The notes: generated by a model not told the origin, from the letters alone. 42,943 nt of DNA from Hyphomicrobiales bacterium (GCA_900472785.1 UCJH01000074.1:1-42943); one strand, 5' to 3'. Positions 17,249 through 26,665 are shown, numbered from the stretch's first letter. A program made the numbers and translations.

Positions 17249-18430
17249 TCAGGAAAGCCATCTGGCGATCCGGTCCATCGCCTCGATCATGTCGCCCTCG
17301 GCGCCCGCATAGGAAAACCGCATGGTGCCGTGCCCTTCGACCGGATCGAAATCGAGCCCCGGCGTGGCGGCGACGCTGATTTCGGAGAGCATCCGGCGGG
17401 CGAAATCCATGCTGTCATTGGTGAAGCGGCTGACATCGGCATAGGCATAGAAGGCCCCGTCCATCGGCGAGGCGATGCTGAAGCCGATCTCCGGCAGGCG
17501 CTTCAGCAGGAGATCACGGTTGGTGGCGTAGGATGCCTTGTAGACGTCAAGCTCTTCAGACGCGCCAAGCGCCGCCTCGGCGGCAATTTGCGAGAGCTCC
17601 GGCGGAGAGATGTAGAGGCTTTGCGCAATACGCTCGAAACCGCGCACCTGGTCTTCCGGCAGCACCATCCAGCCGATCCGCCATCCGGTCATGCAGTAAT
17701 ATTTCGAAAACGAGTTGATGATCACCGCCTCGTCTGTCACCCCAAGCGCCGTCGTCTCCTCGCCTGCGAATGTCAGGCCATGATAGATCTCGTCGGAAAT
17801 GAAGGCGATGCCGCGATCGTGGCAATAGTCCGCCAGCGCCTTCAACTGCGTCTTGCCGGTTACCGTCCCCGTCGGATTGGCGGGGCTTGCAAGGAGCACG
17901 CCGTTTATCGCCTGCCCTGCCCTTGCAGCCGCCGCCTGAAGACTTTCCGGCGTCAGCGTGAAGCCGGTGTCGGCATTGGCCTCGACCTCGATCACCGTCA
18001 GGCCGAGGGCCGCCAGAATATTGCGATAGGCCGGATAGCCGGGCCTTGCAATCGCCACACAATCGCCCGGATCGAACAGCGCAAGGAAGGCAAGATTGAA
18101 CCCCGCCGAAGAACCGGTCGTCACCGCGACGCGCTTCGGATCGACATCGATGCCGTAACGGATGCGATAGTGGCGGGCGATCGCCGTGCGCAGCGACAGC
18201 GTGCCGAGCGCATCGGTATAGCCGAGCCGCCCGTGGTGAAGCGCCTTGTGCGCTGCGTCCAGTGCGGCCGCCGGCGCCGGATGGCTGGGCTGGCCGACCG
18301 CCATTGAAATCACCGGATAGCCGGCCTCGCGCCGCCTGGTGGCTTCGGCCAGGACGTCCATGGCATGAAACGGTTCGACGGCACTGCGGGCGGAAAGCGA
18401 TTTCAACGGCAAATCCTCGGTTTGTGTCAC
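17249..18430 (-). CDS. PLP-dependent aminotransferase (class I/II, aspartate aminotransferase family)
   Basis: The 393-residue protein is a fold-type I aminotransferase. The VGQPSHP loop (about residue 45) and GYTDALG correspond to the substrate entrance. The PANPTGT motif near residue 176 includes the conserved Asn, ISDEIYHGL near 207 has the Asp that pairs with the pyridine nitrogen, and SFSKYYCMTGWRIGW near 235 carries the Schiff-base Lys. A C-terminal MRFSYA arginine binds the alpha-carboxylate. These features fit a PLP enzyme that transfers an amino group to a 2-oxo acid; the amino acid substrate cannot be settled. It stands alone on the minus strand, opposite the DsbA-like gene. Confidence 0.88.
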   Translation of the reverse strand: MTQTEDLPLKSLSARSAVEPFHAMDVLAEATRRREAGYPVISMAVGQPSHPAPAAALDAAHKALHHGRLGYTDALGTLSLRTAIARHYRIRYGIDVDPKRVAVTTGSSAGFNLAFLALFDPGDCVAIARPGYPAYRNILAALGLTVIEVEANADTGFTLTPESLQAAAARAGQAINGVLLASPANPTGTVTGKTQLKALADYCHDRGIAFISDEIYHGLTFAGEETTALGVTDEAVIINSFSKYYCMTGWRIGWMVLPEDQVRGFERIAQSLYISPPELSQIAAEAALGASEELDVYKASYATNRDLLLKRLPEIGFSIASPMDGAFYAYADVSRFTNDSMDFARRMLSEISVAATPGLDFDPVEGHGTMRFSYAGAEGDMIEAMDRIARWLS

Positions 18431-18644
18431 AGCCTGCGGTTTGCCCCATCGCCAGCGCCTTCACAAGTGCGAGAGCGCCGCACTTACGCCGATTTTTCCC
18501 GTTTCGTTTGCCCTCGCACGCCCCTATGCTTGCGGCCAAGCTGCGCCAGCGCGCAGCGTGTTGTGTTGTCTTTCAAACAAGCGTGTTGACCGAACCGTCC
18601 GAATTGAACGACAGACTAAGGCGAAGAAGGACAACGAGGAAAAC

Positions 18645-19412
18645 ATGGCATTCAATATTCGCAAGATCATTGCCGGGTCGCTGGTCGTTTTGACGGCGGC
18701 AACGGCGGCTCCTTCCCTGGGCTTTGCGCTTGACGACAAGCAGAAGCAGGAGATCGGCGCCTTCATCAAGGAATATCTGGTTGCCAATCCCGAGATCCTG
18801 CTCGAGGCGCAGAAAGCACTGAAGGCCAAGCAGGAGCAGGCACAGCTCGAACAGGCAAAGGCCGCGATCGGCGACAACAAGGACGCCATCTTCCAGTCGA
18901 CCCATGACGTGACACTGGGCAATCCCAAGGGCGACGTCACCATCGTCGAGTTCTACGACTACAATTGCGGCTATTGCAAACGCGCGCTATCCGACATGGA
19001 CGCGATCCTGGAAAAGGACAAGAACGTCCGCTTCGTGCTGAAGGAACTGCCGATTCTCGGCCCGGATTCGCTGGCGGCTCACAAGGTCAGTGCCGCCTTC
19101 CGGCTGGTCGCGCCGGAAAAATACGGTGACTTCCACCGCGCACTGCTTGGCGGCGAGGATCGGGCGACGGAAGAAACAGCCATCGCGGTTGCCGGCAGGC
19201 TCGGCGTCAAGGAAACGGATCTCCGCGCCAAGATGGTCGATGAATCCAACGATGAAGCCGTCAAGGAGGCCTATACGCTGGCCAACACGCTCGGCATCAC
19301 CGGTACGCCTTCCTATGTCATCGGCAACGAGGCGGTGTTCGGCGCGGTCGGTGTCGAGGAGATCGAGACCAAGGTCACCAATATGCGCAGCTGCGGCAGC
19401 ACAATCTGCTGA
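18645..19412 (+). CDS. DsbA-family thiol:disulfide oxidoreductase (Com1/BdbD-like)
   Basis: The 255-residue protein has a signal peptide (residues 1-27, ending GFA), a charged coiled-coil-like N-terminal part rich in Lys, Gln and Glu (about 28-78) and a thioredoxin-like domain. Its active site Cys108-Gly-Tyr-Cys111 lies in EFYDYNCGYCKRAL, and the cis-proline loop is GTPSYVIGN near 222. This is the arrangement of Com1/ScsC-like periplasmic DsbA proteins. Two further cysteines lie at the C-terminus (SCGSTIC). It probably forms or shuffles disulfides in exported proteins. The ATG at 18645 starts a clean signal peptide. It is followed by a terminator and then aroQ, so it is probably a single-gene unit. 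Confidence 0.88.
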   Translation: MAFNIRKIIAGSLVVLTAATAAPSLGFALDDKQKQEIGAFIKEYLVANPEILLEAQKALKAKQEQAQLEQAKAAIGDNKDAIFQSTHDVTLGNPKGDVTIVEFYDYNCGYCKRALSDMDAILEKDKNVRFVLKELPILGPDSLAAHKVSAAFRLVAPEKYGDFHRALLGGEDRATEETAIAVAGRLGVKETDLRAKMVDESNDEAVKEAYTLANTLGITGTPSYVIGNEAVFGAVGVEEIETKVTNMRSCGSTIC

Positions 19413-19455
19413 ACACGGGGCTTGTCGAACCTGCCCGACGTGATCGCTTGTGGAC

Positions 19456-19484
19456 AAAGCCCCTGGTGCGCCAAGGGGCTTTTC
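19456..19484 (+). terminator. Intrinsic terminator between the DsbA-like gene and aroQ
   Basis: AAAGCCCCTGG (19456-19466) pairs with CCAAGGGGCTTT (19471-19482) with one bulged A around a TGCG loop, and the stem is followed by TTTT. It separates the thiol oxidoreductase gene from the aroQ-accB-accC-aat series. Confidence 0.8.
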
Positions 19485-19537
19485 CTTGTCTTGCCATCAG
19501 TCTATAGGTAACCCCCGACAATCGCACGGACTTGCCT

Positions 19538-19984
19538 ATGCCATCGACGATCTATGTGCTGAACGGCCCCAATCTCAATGCGCTGGGCAAACGCGAACCG
19601 GGTATTTATGGCTCCCTGACGCTGGCCGATATCGAGGCCCTTTGCATTGCAGAAGGCGAACGACTCGGACTCGAGATCGTCTTTCGCCAGAGCAACCACG
19701 AGGGTGATCTCGTGGACTGGTTCCATGAAGCCGGCGAGAAGGCATCAGGCGTTGCCGTCAACGCCGGCGCCTACACCCACACATCCATTGCCCTTCACGA
19801 TGCGGCGAAGGCGATCGGCATTCCGGTTGTCGAACTGCATCTTTCCAATGTCCATGCGCGGGAGAAATTCCGACACACCTCCCTGCTCGCGCCTGCGGCA
19901 AAGGGGGTGATCTGCGGCTTCGGCGCGGACAGTTACATTCTCGCGCTCAATGCGCTAAAGACACTCACGCACCAAACGCGATAA
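19538..19984 (+). CDS. aroQ: 3-dehydroquinate dehydratase, type II
   Basis: The 148-residue enzyme converts 3-dehydroquinate to 3-dehydroshikimate in the shikimate pathway. Type II hallmarks are visible: LNGPNLNALGKREPGIYGS with catalytic Tyr24 and the flexible arginine lid, QSNHEGDLVDW, NAGAYTHTSIALHDA, and ELHLSNVHARE with the catalytic histidine-containing region. The length is typical (about 145). I use the ATG at 19538; a TTG six bases earlier is in frame but less likely. accB follows 22 bp downstream, and the aroQ-accB-accC order is widespread in bacteria. Confidence 0.96.
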   Translation: MPSTIYVLNGPNLNALGKREPGIYGSLTLADIEALCIAEGERLGLEIVFRQSNHEGDLVDWFHEAGEKASGVAVNAGAYTHTSIALHDAAKAIGIPVVELHLSNVHAREKFRHTSLLAPAAKGVICGFGADSYILALNALKTLTHQTR

Positions 19985-20006
19985 GAAGAACAAGAGGCTC
20001 ACATCC

Positions 20007-20471
20007 ATGGCTGACAAGAAACCCGGTATCGACCAGACGCTGATCCGCGATCTCGCCAACATCCTCAATGAAACCGACCTGACGGAAATCGAAGTCGAGC
20101 AGGACGACCTGCGCATCCGCGTCTCGCGCGCCGGAACGCCGCAATACGTCTCCGCTCCGGTTCCCTCCGCCGCTCCGGTGCAGTTCGCTACGGCCGCCAG
20201 TGCGCCTGTCGCCGTGTCGGATGCCGGCAAGGCTTCCAAGAATGCCGTGTCCTCGCCGATGGTCGGCACCGTTTATCTGTCGCCCGCTCCCGGCTCGCGC
20301 CCCTTCGTTGAAGTTGGAGCTGCCGTGAAGGAAGGCCAGACCATCCTGATCATCGAAGCCATGAAGACGATGAACCAGATCCCGGCGCCCCGCTCCGGCA
20401 AGGTTACCGAAATCCTCGTTGAAGACGGCGCTCCGGTTGAATATGGCGAAGCCCTGATCGTCATCGAATAA
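20007..20471 (+). CDS. accB: Biotin carboxyl carrier protein of acetyl-CoA carboxylase
   Basis: The 154-residue BCCP carries biotin between the biotin carboxylase and carboxyltransferase subunits for malonyl-CoA synthesis. Residues 1-50 are the conserved N-terminal helical part (IRDLANILNETDLTEIEVEQ). An alanine/proline/valine-rich linker follows (about 50-72), then the biotinyl domain with the acceptor Lys120 in EAMKTMN. The usual AMKM reads AMKT here, which is common outside E. coli. accC begins 12 bp downstream, so translation is likely coupled in an aroQ-accB-accC-aat operon. Confidence 0.96.
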   Translation: MADKKPGIDQTLIRDLANILNETDLTEIEVEQDDLRIRVSRAGTPQYVSAPVPSAAPVQFATAASAPVAVSDAGKASKNAVSSPMVGTVYLSPAPGSRPFVEVGAAVKEGQTILIIEAMKTMNQIPAPRSGKVTEILVEDGAPVEYGEALIVIE

Positions 20472-20483
20472 GGCGACAGACCC

Positions 20484-21839
20484 ATGATCTCGAAAATCCT
20501 CATTGCCAATCGCGGTGAAATCGCCCTTCGCGTCCTGCGCGCCTGCAAGGAACTCGGCATCGCCACCGTCGCGGTGCATTCCACGGCGGATGCTGACGCG
20601 ATGCATGTGCGCCTCGCCGACGAAAGTGTCTGCATCGGCCCGCCGCCATCGCGCGACAGCTATCTGAACATTCATCAGATCGTCGCGGCCTGCGAGATTA
20701 CCGGCGCCGACGCCGTGCATCCGGGCTACGGCTTCCTGTCGGAAAATGCCAAGTTCGCCGATATCCTCGATGCGCACGGCATCACCTTCATCGGCCCGAC
20801 CGCCGATCACATCCGCATCATGGGCGACAAGATTACCGCCAAGGAAACGGCGAAATCGCTGGGCATTCCCGTCGTTCCAGGTTCCGCCGGTGAGGTAAAG
20901 CCTGAGAACGCCCTGCAGATCGCTCGCGAAATCGGTTTCCCGGTGCTGATCAAGGCCACGGCCGGCGGCGGCGGTCGCGGCATGAAAGTCGCGAAGAACG
21001 AGGACGAGCTTTCGGAAGCCGTCTCGACGGCCCGCTCCGAAGCGCTGGCCGCCTTCGGCAACGACGCCGTCTACATGGAAAAATACCTCGGCAAGCCACG
21101 CCACATCGAAATCCAGGTCGTCGGCGACGGCGAAGGCAATGCCATCCATCTGGGCGAACGCGACTGCTCGCTGCAGCGCCGCCACCAGAAGGTCTGGGAA
21201 GAAGCCAATTCGCCGGCACTCAATGTCGAGCAGCGGATGAAGATCGGCGAAATCTGCGCCGACGCGATGCGCAAGCTGAAATACCGCGGTGCCGGGACGA
21301 TCGAATTCCTCTATGAAAACGGCGAGTTCTTCTTCATCGAGATGAACACCCGCCTGCAGGTCGAGCATCCGATCACCGAGGCCATCACCGGCATCGACCT
21401 CGTACACGAGCAAATCCGCGTCGCTTCCGGCGCCGGTCTTTCTGTGACGCAGGATGAAGTGGTGTTTTCCGGACACGCCATCGAATGCCGCATCAATGCC
21501 GAGGATCCGCGCACCTTCGTGCCGTCGCCCGGCACGATCACGCATTTCCACGCACCGGGCGGTCTCGGCGTGCGCGTCGATTCCGGCGCCTATCAGGGCT
21601 ACAAGATCCCGCCCTATTACGACAGCCTGATCGGCAAGCTGATCGTCCACGGTCGCACCCGCGTCGAATGCATGATGCGCCTGCGCCGCGTGCTCGACGA
21701 ATTCGTCATCGACGGCATCAAGACGACGCTGCCGCTGTTTCAGGACCTGATCAACAATCAGGACATCGCCAACGGCGACTACGACATCCACTGGCTGGAG
21801 CACTACCTCGCGCAGCCAACCACCGATGCGGCGGAATGA
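20484..21839 (+). CDS. accC: Biotin carboxylase subunit of acetyl-CoA carboxylase
   Basis: The 451-residue enzyme carboxylates BCCP-biotin with bicarbonate and ATP. It has the N-terminal [16 protein letters not shown] motif, the ATP-grasp glycine-rich loop (GGGGRGMKV near residue 163), the [13 protein letters not shown] segment near 200, the catalytic [16 protein letters not shown] stretch near 285 and a C-terminal biotin carboxylase domain. Length and motifs match the family exactly. The frame ends inside the possible upstream start of aat, so the two genes overlap or nearly touch. Confidence 0.97.
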   Translation: MISKILIANRGEIALRVLRACKELGIATVAVHSTADADAMHVRLADESVCIGPPPSRDSYLNIHQIVAACEITGADAVHPGYGFLSENAKFADILDAHGITFIGPTADHIRIMGDKITAKETAKSLGIPVVPGSAGEVKPENALQIAREIGFPVLIKATAGGGGRGMKVAKNEDELSEAVSTARSEALAAFGNDAVYMEKYLGKPRHIEIQVVGDGEGNAIHLGERDCSLQRRHQKVWEEANSPALNVEQRMKIGEICADAMRKLKYRGAGTIEFLYENGEFFFIEMNTRLQVEHPITEAITGIDLVHEQIRVASGAGLSVTQDEVVFSGHAIECRINAEDPRTFVPSPGTITHFHAPGGLGVRVDSGAYQGYKIPPYYDSLIGKLIVHGRTRVECMMRLRRVLDEFVIDGIKTTLPLFQDLINNQDIANGDYDIHWLEHYLAQPTTDAAE

Positions 21840-21849
21840 GGCGAGCGCG

Positions 21850-22464
21850 GTGAAGGGAAAGCGCAGCAGGCAGCCGGAAATCACCCCGGACCTTCTGCTG
21901 CGCGCCTATTCCATCGGGCTTTTCCCGATGGCCGACAGCGCCGATGACCCCGAACTGTTCTGGGTCGAGCCCGAGTTGCGCGGCATCATCCCGCTTGACG
22001 ATTTCCACATTTCGAAGAGCCTCGCCAAGACGATCCGCCGCGCGCCGTTCGACATCCGCTTCGACACGGCCTTCGAAGAGGTCATGGACGGCTGCGCCGC
22101 CCCCGCCCTTGACCGCCCGACAACATGGATCAACGGCAAGATCCGCTCGCTTTACGCCAGACTGCATGAGATGGGCCACGCCCATTCCGTCGAGGCTTTC
22201 GACGGCAATGAGCTGGTTGGCGGTCTGTACGGCGTCTCTCTGGGCGCCGCCTTTTTCGGGGAAAGCATGTTCTCAAGGCGCACGGATGCCTCGAAGATTT
22301 GTCTTGTGCATCTGGTGGAGCGCCTACGGGACAGGGGCTTCAAATTGCTAGACACGCAATTCACCACCGATCATCTAAAAACATTCGGCGCGGTCGACGT
22401 GCCCAAAGCCAGATACGAGACGATGCTGGCCAAGGCGATTGCCTCTCCACATCTTGAATTCTAG
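21850..22464 (+). CDS. aat: Leucyl/phenylalanyl-tRNA--protein transferase
   Basis: The enzyme attaches Leu or Phe from aminoacyl-tRNA to proteins with N-terminal Arg or Lys, marking them for the ClpS/ClpAP N-end rule pathway. Family landmarks are [14 protein letters not shown], the [21 protein letters not shown] segment, [23 protein letters not shown], and [26 protein letters not shown] near the active site. The GTG at 21850, with GAGG upstream, gives 204 residues, the usual length. An ATG at 21826 inside the accC end would give 212. It is the last gene of the aroQ-accB-accC-aat series and is convergent with the DUF2155 gene, with 12 bp between the stops. Confidence 0.93.
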   Translation: MKGKRSRQPEITPDLLLRAYSIGLFPMADSADDPELFWVEPELRGIIPLDDFHISKSLAKTIRRAPFDIRFDTAFEEVMDGCAAPALDRPTTWINGKIRSLYARLHEMGHAHSVEAFDGNELVGGLYGVSLGAAFFGESMFSRRTDASKICLVHLVERLRDRGFKLLDTQFTTDHLKTFGAVDVPKARYETMLAKAIASPHLEF

Positions 22465-22476
22465 CAGAATTAACTT

Positions 22477-22902
22477 TTACTGCGTCGCAGCGTCGTCCGG
22501 TGCAGGCAGGTCTGACTTGGCCTTGCAGGACTGCAACCAAACGTCATAGACGGGGTGCTCGACGGCATTGAGGCCGGGGCTGTCGGCAAACATCCAGCCG
22601 GTGAAGATGCGACGGATCTTGCGGTCGAGCGTGATTTCATCGACTTCGACGAACGTGGTGGTCTTCTGCGCTTCCGTGTCGTCGCGATTGTAGCAGACGC
22701 GCGGCGTCACCTGCAGCGCGCCGAACTGCACGGTCTCGCCGATATAGACGTCGAAGGTCGTAATGCGGCCGGTAATCTTGTCGATGCCTGAAAACACGGC
22801 CACGGGATTGGAAATCCGCTCGGCTCTCGCCACAGGTGCGAGGACGACAACAGCGGCGCCTGCAATCAGACAAAAAGCGGAAATGGGCAGAAACCGCCGC
22901 AT
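22477..22902 (-). CDS. DUF2155 family secreted protein
   Basis: The 141-residue protein has a signal peptide (MRRFLPISAFCLIAGAAVVVLAPVARA) and a DUF2155 domain: VFSGIDKITGRITTFDVYIGETVQFGALQVTPRVCYNR, then EVDE and FTGWMFADSPGLNAVEHPVYDVWL. Two cysteines may form a disulfide in the periplasm. The family is alphaproteobacterial and uncharacterised. I use the ATG at 22902, which starts the signal peptide directly; upstream ATGs at 22929 and 22950 are possible. It follows the NDUFA12 gene on the same strand, a neighbourhood conserved in rhizobia as I recall it. Confidence 0.85.
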   Translation of the reverse strand: MRRFLPISAFCLIAGAAVVVLAPVARAERISNPVAVFSGIDKITGRITTFDVYIGETVQFGALQVTPRVCYNRDDTEAQKTTTFVEVDEITLDRKIRRIFTGWMFADSPGLNAVEHPVYDVWLQSCKAKSDLPAPDDAATQ

Positions 22903-23058
22903 CGCAATCCGCTGACTTGAAAATACCATTACCGCTCGTCTCCCGCGCAATTTCCGGCCATGATGTCCGGATATCAGGCGCTAAACATGAAATGTGGCCG
23001 AGGCATGATGCGCGGCAGCGCAATCAACAGGCAGGAATTTCGCTTTGTTCGGCGACAC

Positions 23059-23454
23059 TCAGGAACGGGGCGTCCAGGCATCATAGTCGCCTGTCACCCG
23101 CGGGCGTTCGCCGGCAGTGTTGATGGAACCCGGCGGGCGATAGGCGTTGATCGAACCGGTTCCGTTCGGCTTGTGCGGCTTCTGCCATTCGCGCGGCGTA
23201 TAGGTCTCGTCCGCCGGCGATACGTCGGTGCGGTGGTGCATCCAGCCGTGCCAACCCGGCGGAATGGCGGACGCGTCGGCATAACCGTTGTAGATCACCC
23301 AGCGGCGCGTACGGCCTTCCGAGTCCTTGCCACCCTGATAATAGACGTTGCCCGCCTCGTCCTGCCCGACAAGGCTGCCGAAGCGCCATGTATGGAGCCG
23401 GGTGCCGAGCGTTTGCCCATTCCACCAAGTGAAGATCTGCAGCAGAAATTTCAT
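23059..23454 (-). CDS. NDUFA12-family accessory subunit of NADH:ubiquinone oxidoreductase
   Basis: The 131-residue protein matches the B17.2/NDUFA12 family, one of the few complex I accessory subunits shared by mitochondria and alphaproteobacteria. Its conserved core reads LVGQDEAGNVYYQ, RRWVIYNGYADASAIPPGWHGWMHH, followed by TPREWQKPHKPN. It acts at the interface of the peripheral arm of complex I during assembly or stability. The gene lies far from the nuo operon, as usual. The ATG at 23454 matches the family start (MKFLLQIFTWWNGQTLGTRL). Its presence is good evidence for an alphaproteobacterial host. Confidence 0.93.
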   Translation of the reverse strand: MKFLLQIFTWWNGQTLGTRLHTWRFGSLVGQDEAGNVYYQGGKDSEGRTRRWVIYNGYADASAIPPGWHGWMHHRTDVSPADETYTPREWQKPHKPNGTGSINAYRPPGSINTAGERPRVTGDYDAWTPRS

Positions 23455-23591
23455 GAGCGCCGTCCTTGAACCGCCACGACAATGCATGGCCGGATGCAAA
23501 ATAGTCCTGCCCCGCTTATGCCGCGCAGCCGGTGGATTGTCCAGTGATTCCCAAGGATTCCCCGTTCAATTCGGCCCGGCCCGTGGAACGA

Positions 23592-24092
23592 TCAACCGAG
23601 CCGCTTTTCCATGATGATCGCCGGAAGACCGGAATTGGGGGCGCCCCACTCTTCCATGCGGTCCACTTCGGAAAAGCCGAGCTTCTGGTAAAAGGATTGC
23701 GCGCGAACATTGGGCAGTGCCACCTCGACCCGCATGATCTCGGCATCCGGAAAACAGGTTTCGAGCTCGGCGAAGATGTCGCGACCAATACCTTCGTTCT
23801 GGCAGGATGGCTTCACATATAGCTGATGCAGCATCGCGGTTTTCGCCATCTTCGGATAGGTGGCGGCATATCCGATGCCGCCAATTTCCCTGCCGCTGTC
23901 AGCCACCAGGAATTCGCCACCCGGCTTCTGGATGCGCGACCGGATAGCAGCCAGCGAATGCCACTCCTCGACCATCTGCCTGACCTTCTCTGCACCGTAG
24001 AACGGGTCGTAGGCGTCGTGAAAGGTTTCCGCCAGGAGAGCACGGATTTGCGTATCATCAACCTCGCGGGCAGTACGGACGAAGTAGACCAC
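23592..24092 (-). CDS. GNAT N-acetyltransferase following gatB
   Basis: The 166-residue protein has the GNAT fold: FLVADSGREIGGIGYA, the LHQLYVKPSCQNEGIGRDIF acetyl-CoA pyrophosphate loop (Q-x-x-G-x-G near residue 97) and VALPNVRAQSFYQKLGF near the end. It probably transfers an acetyl group to a small molecule or protein N-terminus; the substrate is unknown. Its GTG start at 24092, with a GGGGGAG box upstream, lies 5 bp after the gatB stop, so it is probably co-translated with gatB. It shares an N-terminal FVRTARE motif with the GNAT protein encoded at 28059-28574, which suggests a duplication. Confidence 0.82.
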   Translation of the reverse strand: MVYFVRTAREVDDTQIRALLAETFHDAYDPFYGAEKVRQMVEEWHSLAAIRSRIQKPGGEFLVADSGREIGGIGYAATYPKMAKTAMLHQLYVKPSCQNEGIGRDIFAELETCFPDAEIMRVEVALPNVRAQSFYQKLGFSEVDRMEEWGAPNSGLPAIIMEKRLG

Positions 24093-24097
24093 GGAGC

Positions 24098-25603
24098 CTA
24101 CTCCCCCTCGATCCCCAGCTTGGCCTTGACCAGCGCCTGGACGGCCTGCGGATTGGCCTTGCCGCCGGTTGCCTTCATGACCTGGCCGACGAACCAGCCG
24201 GCCAGCGAAGGCTTGGCCTGGACCTTGGCAACCTGATCGGGATTGGCGGCAATGATCTCGTCGACGGCCTTTTCGATGGCACCGGTGTCTGTCACCTGCT
24301 TCATGCCGCGCGCTTCGACGAGTTCAGCGGGATCGCCGCCTTCGGTCCAGACGATTTCGAACAGGTCCTTGGCGATCTTGCCGGAAATGACTTCCGACTT
24401 GATGAGATCGAGGATCGCACCGAGCTGGGCGGGCGAAACCGGAGTCTCTTCAATGCCTTTGCCGGCTTTGTTCAAGGCGCCCAGCAGATCGTTGATGACC
24501 CAGTTTGCGGCGATCTTGCCGTCGCGACCGGCGGCCACAGCCTCGAAATAATCGGCGATCGCCTTTTCCGAGACGAGCACAGAGGCATCGTAGATCGACA
24601 GGCCGAGATCGGCGACGAAGCGCTCCTTCTTGTCATCCGGCAATTCCGGCAGATGCGCCTTGAGTTCGGCAACGAAGGCATCGTCGAATTCCAGCGGCAG
24701 CAGATCCGGATCGGGAAAGTAGCGATAGTCGTGCGCATCTTCCTTGGACCGCATCGAGCGGGTCTCGCCCTTGTTCGGGTCGAACAGACGGGTTTCCTGG
24801 TCGATCGAGCCGCCATCCTCCAGAATGCCGATCTGGCGGCGCGCCTCGTATTCGATCGCCTGACCGATGAAGCGGATGGAGTTGACGTTCTTGATTTCGC
24901 AGCGCGTACCGAAGTCCTCGCCCGGACGCCGCACGGAAACGTTGACGTCGGCGCGCATCGAGCCTTCGTCCATGTTGCCGTCGCAGGTGCCGAGATAGCG
25001 CACGATCGAGCGCAGTTTGGTCATGTAGGCCTTGGCTTCGTCGGAAGAGCGCATGTCGGGCTTGGAGACGATCTCCATCAGCGCCACGCCCGAGCGGTTG
25101 AGGTCGACATAGGACATGGTCGGGTGCTGGTCGTGCATCGATTTGCCGGCGTCCTGCTCCAGATGCAGGCGCTCGATGCCGATCTCGACATCCTCGAATT
25201 GGCCCTGACGGTCCGGGCCGACGGAGATGATGATCTTGCCCTCGCCGACGATCGGATCCTTGAACTGCGAAATCTGGTAGCCCTGCGGCAGATCCGGATA
25301 GAAATAGTTCTTGCGGTCGAAGATCGAGCGCTTGTTGATCTGCGCCTTCAAGCCGAGACCGGTGCGGACGGCCTGCTTGACGCATTCCTCGTTGATGACG
25401 GGCAGCATGCCGGGCATGGCCGCATCGACCAGCGAGACGTTGGAATTCGGCGCATTGCCAAACGTCGTAGACGCGCCTGAAAACAGCTTCGAATTGCTGG
25501 TGACCTGAGCATGCACTTCCATGCCGATGATGACCTCCCAGTCGCCGGTGGCGCCGGGGATATAGCGTTTCGGTTCGGAGATGCGGACGTCGACGAGGGT
25601 CAT
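24098..25603 (-). CDS. gatB: Aspartyl/glutamyl-tRNA(Asn/Gln) amidotransferase subunit B
   Basis: The 501-residue GatB binds misacylated Glu-tRNA(Gln) or Asp-tRNA(Asn), phosphorylates the side chain and receives ammonia from GatA. The N-terminal cradle has the hallmarks [38 protein letters not shown] and the [11 protein letters not shown] motif. [17 protein letters not shown] and the MEEGSMR-like [18 protein letters not shown] follow. The C-terminal helical YqeY domain (about 340-500) binds tRNA. I chose the ATG at 25603, where the family begins. gatC and gatA are 3 kb upstream on the same strand, separated by four opposite-strand genes and one GNAT gene. Confidence 0.96.
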   Translation of the reverse strand: MTLVDVRISEPKRYIPGATGDWEVIIGMEVHAQVTSNSKLFSGASTTFGNAPNSNVSLVDAAMPGMLPVINEECVKQAVRTGLGLKAQINKRSIFDRKNYFYPDLPQGYQISQFKDPIVGEGKIIISVGPDRQGQFEDVEIGIERLHLEQDAGKSMHDQHPTMSYVDLNRSGVALMEIVSKPDMRSSDEAKAYMTKLRSIVRYLGTCDGNMDEGSMRADVNVSVRRPGEDFGTRCEIKNVNSIRFIGQAIEYEARRQIGILEDGGSIDQETRLFDPNKGETRSMRSKEDAHDYRYFPDPDLLPLEFDDAFVAELKAHLPELPDDKKERFVADLGLSIYDASVLVSEKAIADYFEAVAAGRDGKIAANWVINDLLGALNKAGKGIEETPVSPAQLGAILDLIKSEVISGKIAKDLFEIVWTEGGDPAELVEARGMKQVTDTGAIEKAVDEIIAANPDQVAKVQAKPSLAGWFVGQVMKATGGKANPQAVQALVKAKLGIEGE

Positions 25604-25640
25604 GGAATGCTCTTCTGTAAGCTTAAATTCGAGTGTCTCT

Positions 25641-25669
25641 GGGTAGAACAATTGGCTTGGGGGTGCAAG
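25641..25669 (-). promoter_or_regulatory. Candidate gatB promoter
   Basis: On the minus strand CTTGCA (25664-25669), a 17-nt spacer and CTACCC (25641-25646) match the rhizobial promoter pattern moderately, 38 nt upstream of the gatB ATG. It would explain independent expression of gatB in its split position. Confidence 0.4.
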
Positions 25670-25751
25670 GCTTGTCGCATGGGAAGACCACGCAAACCCG
25701 CCGCCGGCCGCTGTTTGCAGTCCGTTCAGACCTGCCTGCCAAGATGAAACC

Positions 25752-26069
25752 ATGACAACGAGCCAGACCATCGTCCTGATCATCCTCGTGATCAACATCA
25801 TCACCTTCTGCGTCTTCTGGTGGGACAAGGGCGCGGCCCGCGAAGGGCGTTGGCGCGTGCCCGAAAGCCGGTTGCTCGCCCTTGCATTGATCGGCGGCAG
25901 CCTTGGCGCCGTCGCAGGACAGCAACTCCTTCGACATAAAACCCGGAAGGAGCCGTTCCGCAGCAATCTCATGCTGATCGTCGCCGTTCATCTCCTGACC
26001 CTTGTCGCCTGGCTTTCAGCACCTCTCTGGTTTGCATCGGCTCTTGCCGTCACCCGGCAACTGTCGTGA
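25752..26069 (+). CDS. DUF1294 family small membrane protein
   Basis: The 105-residue protein has a first membrane helix ([19 protein letters not shown]), the DUF1294 core signature [30 protein letters not shown], then [14 protein letters not shown], and a last helix ([19 protein letters not shown]). DUF1294 proteins are small inner-membrane proteins of unknown function. It is divergent from gatB and is the first of four plus-strand genes between the two gat blocks. A second ATG is not available without losing the first helix. Confidence 0.87.
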   Translation: MTTSQTIVLIILVINIITFCVFWWDKGAAREGRWRVPESRLLALALIGGSLGAVAGQQLLRHKTRKEPFRSNLMLIVAVHLLTLVAWLSAPLWFASALAVTRQLS

Positions 26070-26094
26070 TCCGCCTCTATCGCGTTTGTCCATC

Positions 26095-26131
26095 TTGACA
26101 CGCGCCGCCATTCGTAACTATTATTATTACA
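26095..26131 (+). promoter_or_regulatory. Promoter placing the transcript start at the ATG of the Rrf2 gene
   Basis: A perfect TTGACA (26095-26100), a 17-nt spacer and CTATTA (26118-26123) are followed by only 7 nt before the ATG at 26131. Transcription should therefore start at or one base before the start codon, giving a leaderless mRNA; no Shine-Dalgarno sequence is present. An imperfect 17-nt palindrome (26114-26130, GTAA...TTAC) overlaps the -10 and may be an operator. Confidence 0.65.
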
Positions 26132-26583
26132 TGAAAAGAAACAGTCGCCTTTCCGCGGTGCTGCATGCGCTGCTCCACATGGCAGAACGCGGTCGCCCGA
26201 TGACCTCGGACGAACTCGCTGTCTGCCTTGGCACCAATCCCGTCGTTGTTCGGCGCACAATGGCCGGGCTGCGCGAGGCCGGGCTTGTTGCCTCCGGGCG
26301 CGGCCATGGCGGCGGCTGGATGCTGGCCCGCGCGCTCGAAGACGTCACCATGCGCGATATCTATGCCGCGCTTGGCGAACCGATGCTGTTCCAGATGGGA
26401 AATGTCAGCGAAAGCCCGGGCTGCCTGGTCGAGCAGGCCGTCAACCACGCGCTGGACGACGCATTTCGCGATGCCGAAGCCATGCTGATTGCCCGCCTCG
26501 GCGAAGTCACGCTCGCAGCCCTTGCCGACGATTTCAAACGGCGCTTTGCCGAACACCGGGCCGCGCTGAAACCTCACGGCTGA
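26131..26583 (+). CDS. Rrf2-family transcriptional regulator
   Basis: The 150-residue protein has an N-terminal winged helix: NSRLSAVLHALLHMAERG, then MTSDELAVCLGTNPVVVRRTMAGLREAGLVASGRGHGGGWMLAR, the Rrf2 recognition helix and wing. A helical dimerisation region follows. Only two cysteines are present (positions about 30 and 95), not the three-cysteine cluster of IscR or NsrR, so iron-sulfur binding is unlikely and a thiol or ligand sensor is possible. The downstream flavoprotein gene starts 82 bp later on the same strand and is the likely target. The start is set by the promoter position, and the mRNA looks leaderless. Confidence 0.85.
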   Translation: MKRNSRLSAVLHALLHMAERGRPMTSDELAVCLGTNPVVVRRTMAGLREAGLVASGRGHGGGWMLARALEDVTMRDIYAALGEPMLFQMGNVSESPGCLVEQAVNHALDDAFRDAEAMLIARLGEVTLAALADDFKRRFAEHRAALKPHG

Positions 26584-26665
26584 CCGCCGCAACCACCTCT
26601 GATCTTTCGCTACCGGGCTTCCTTGACGTCGCCTCCGGCCGGCGAAGCCATGAAAGGACAAGACC

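Noticed and set aside
19965-21884. Long minus-strand open frame opposite accB and accC
   Set aside because: Both plus-strand genes are complete and highly conserved; the antisense frame has no recognisable domain and no start signals.
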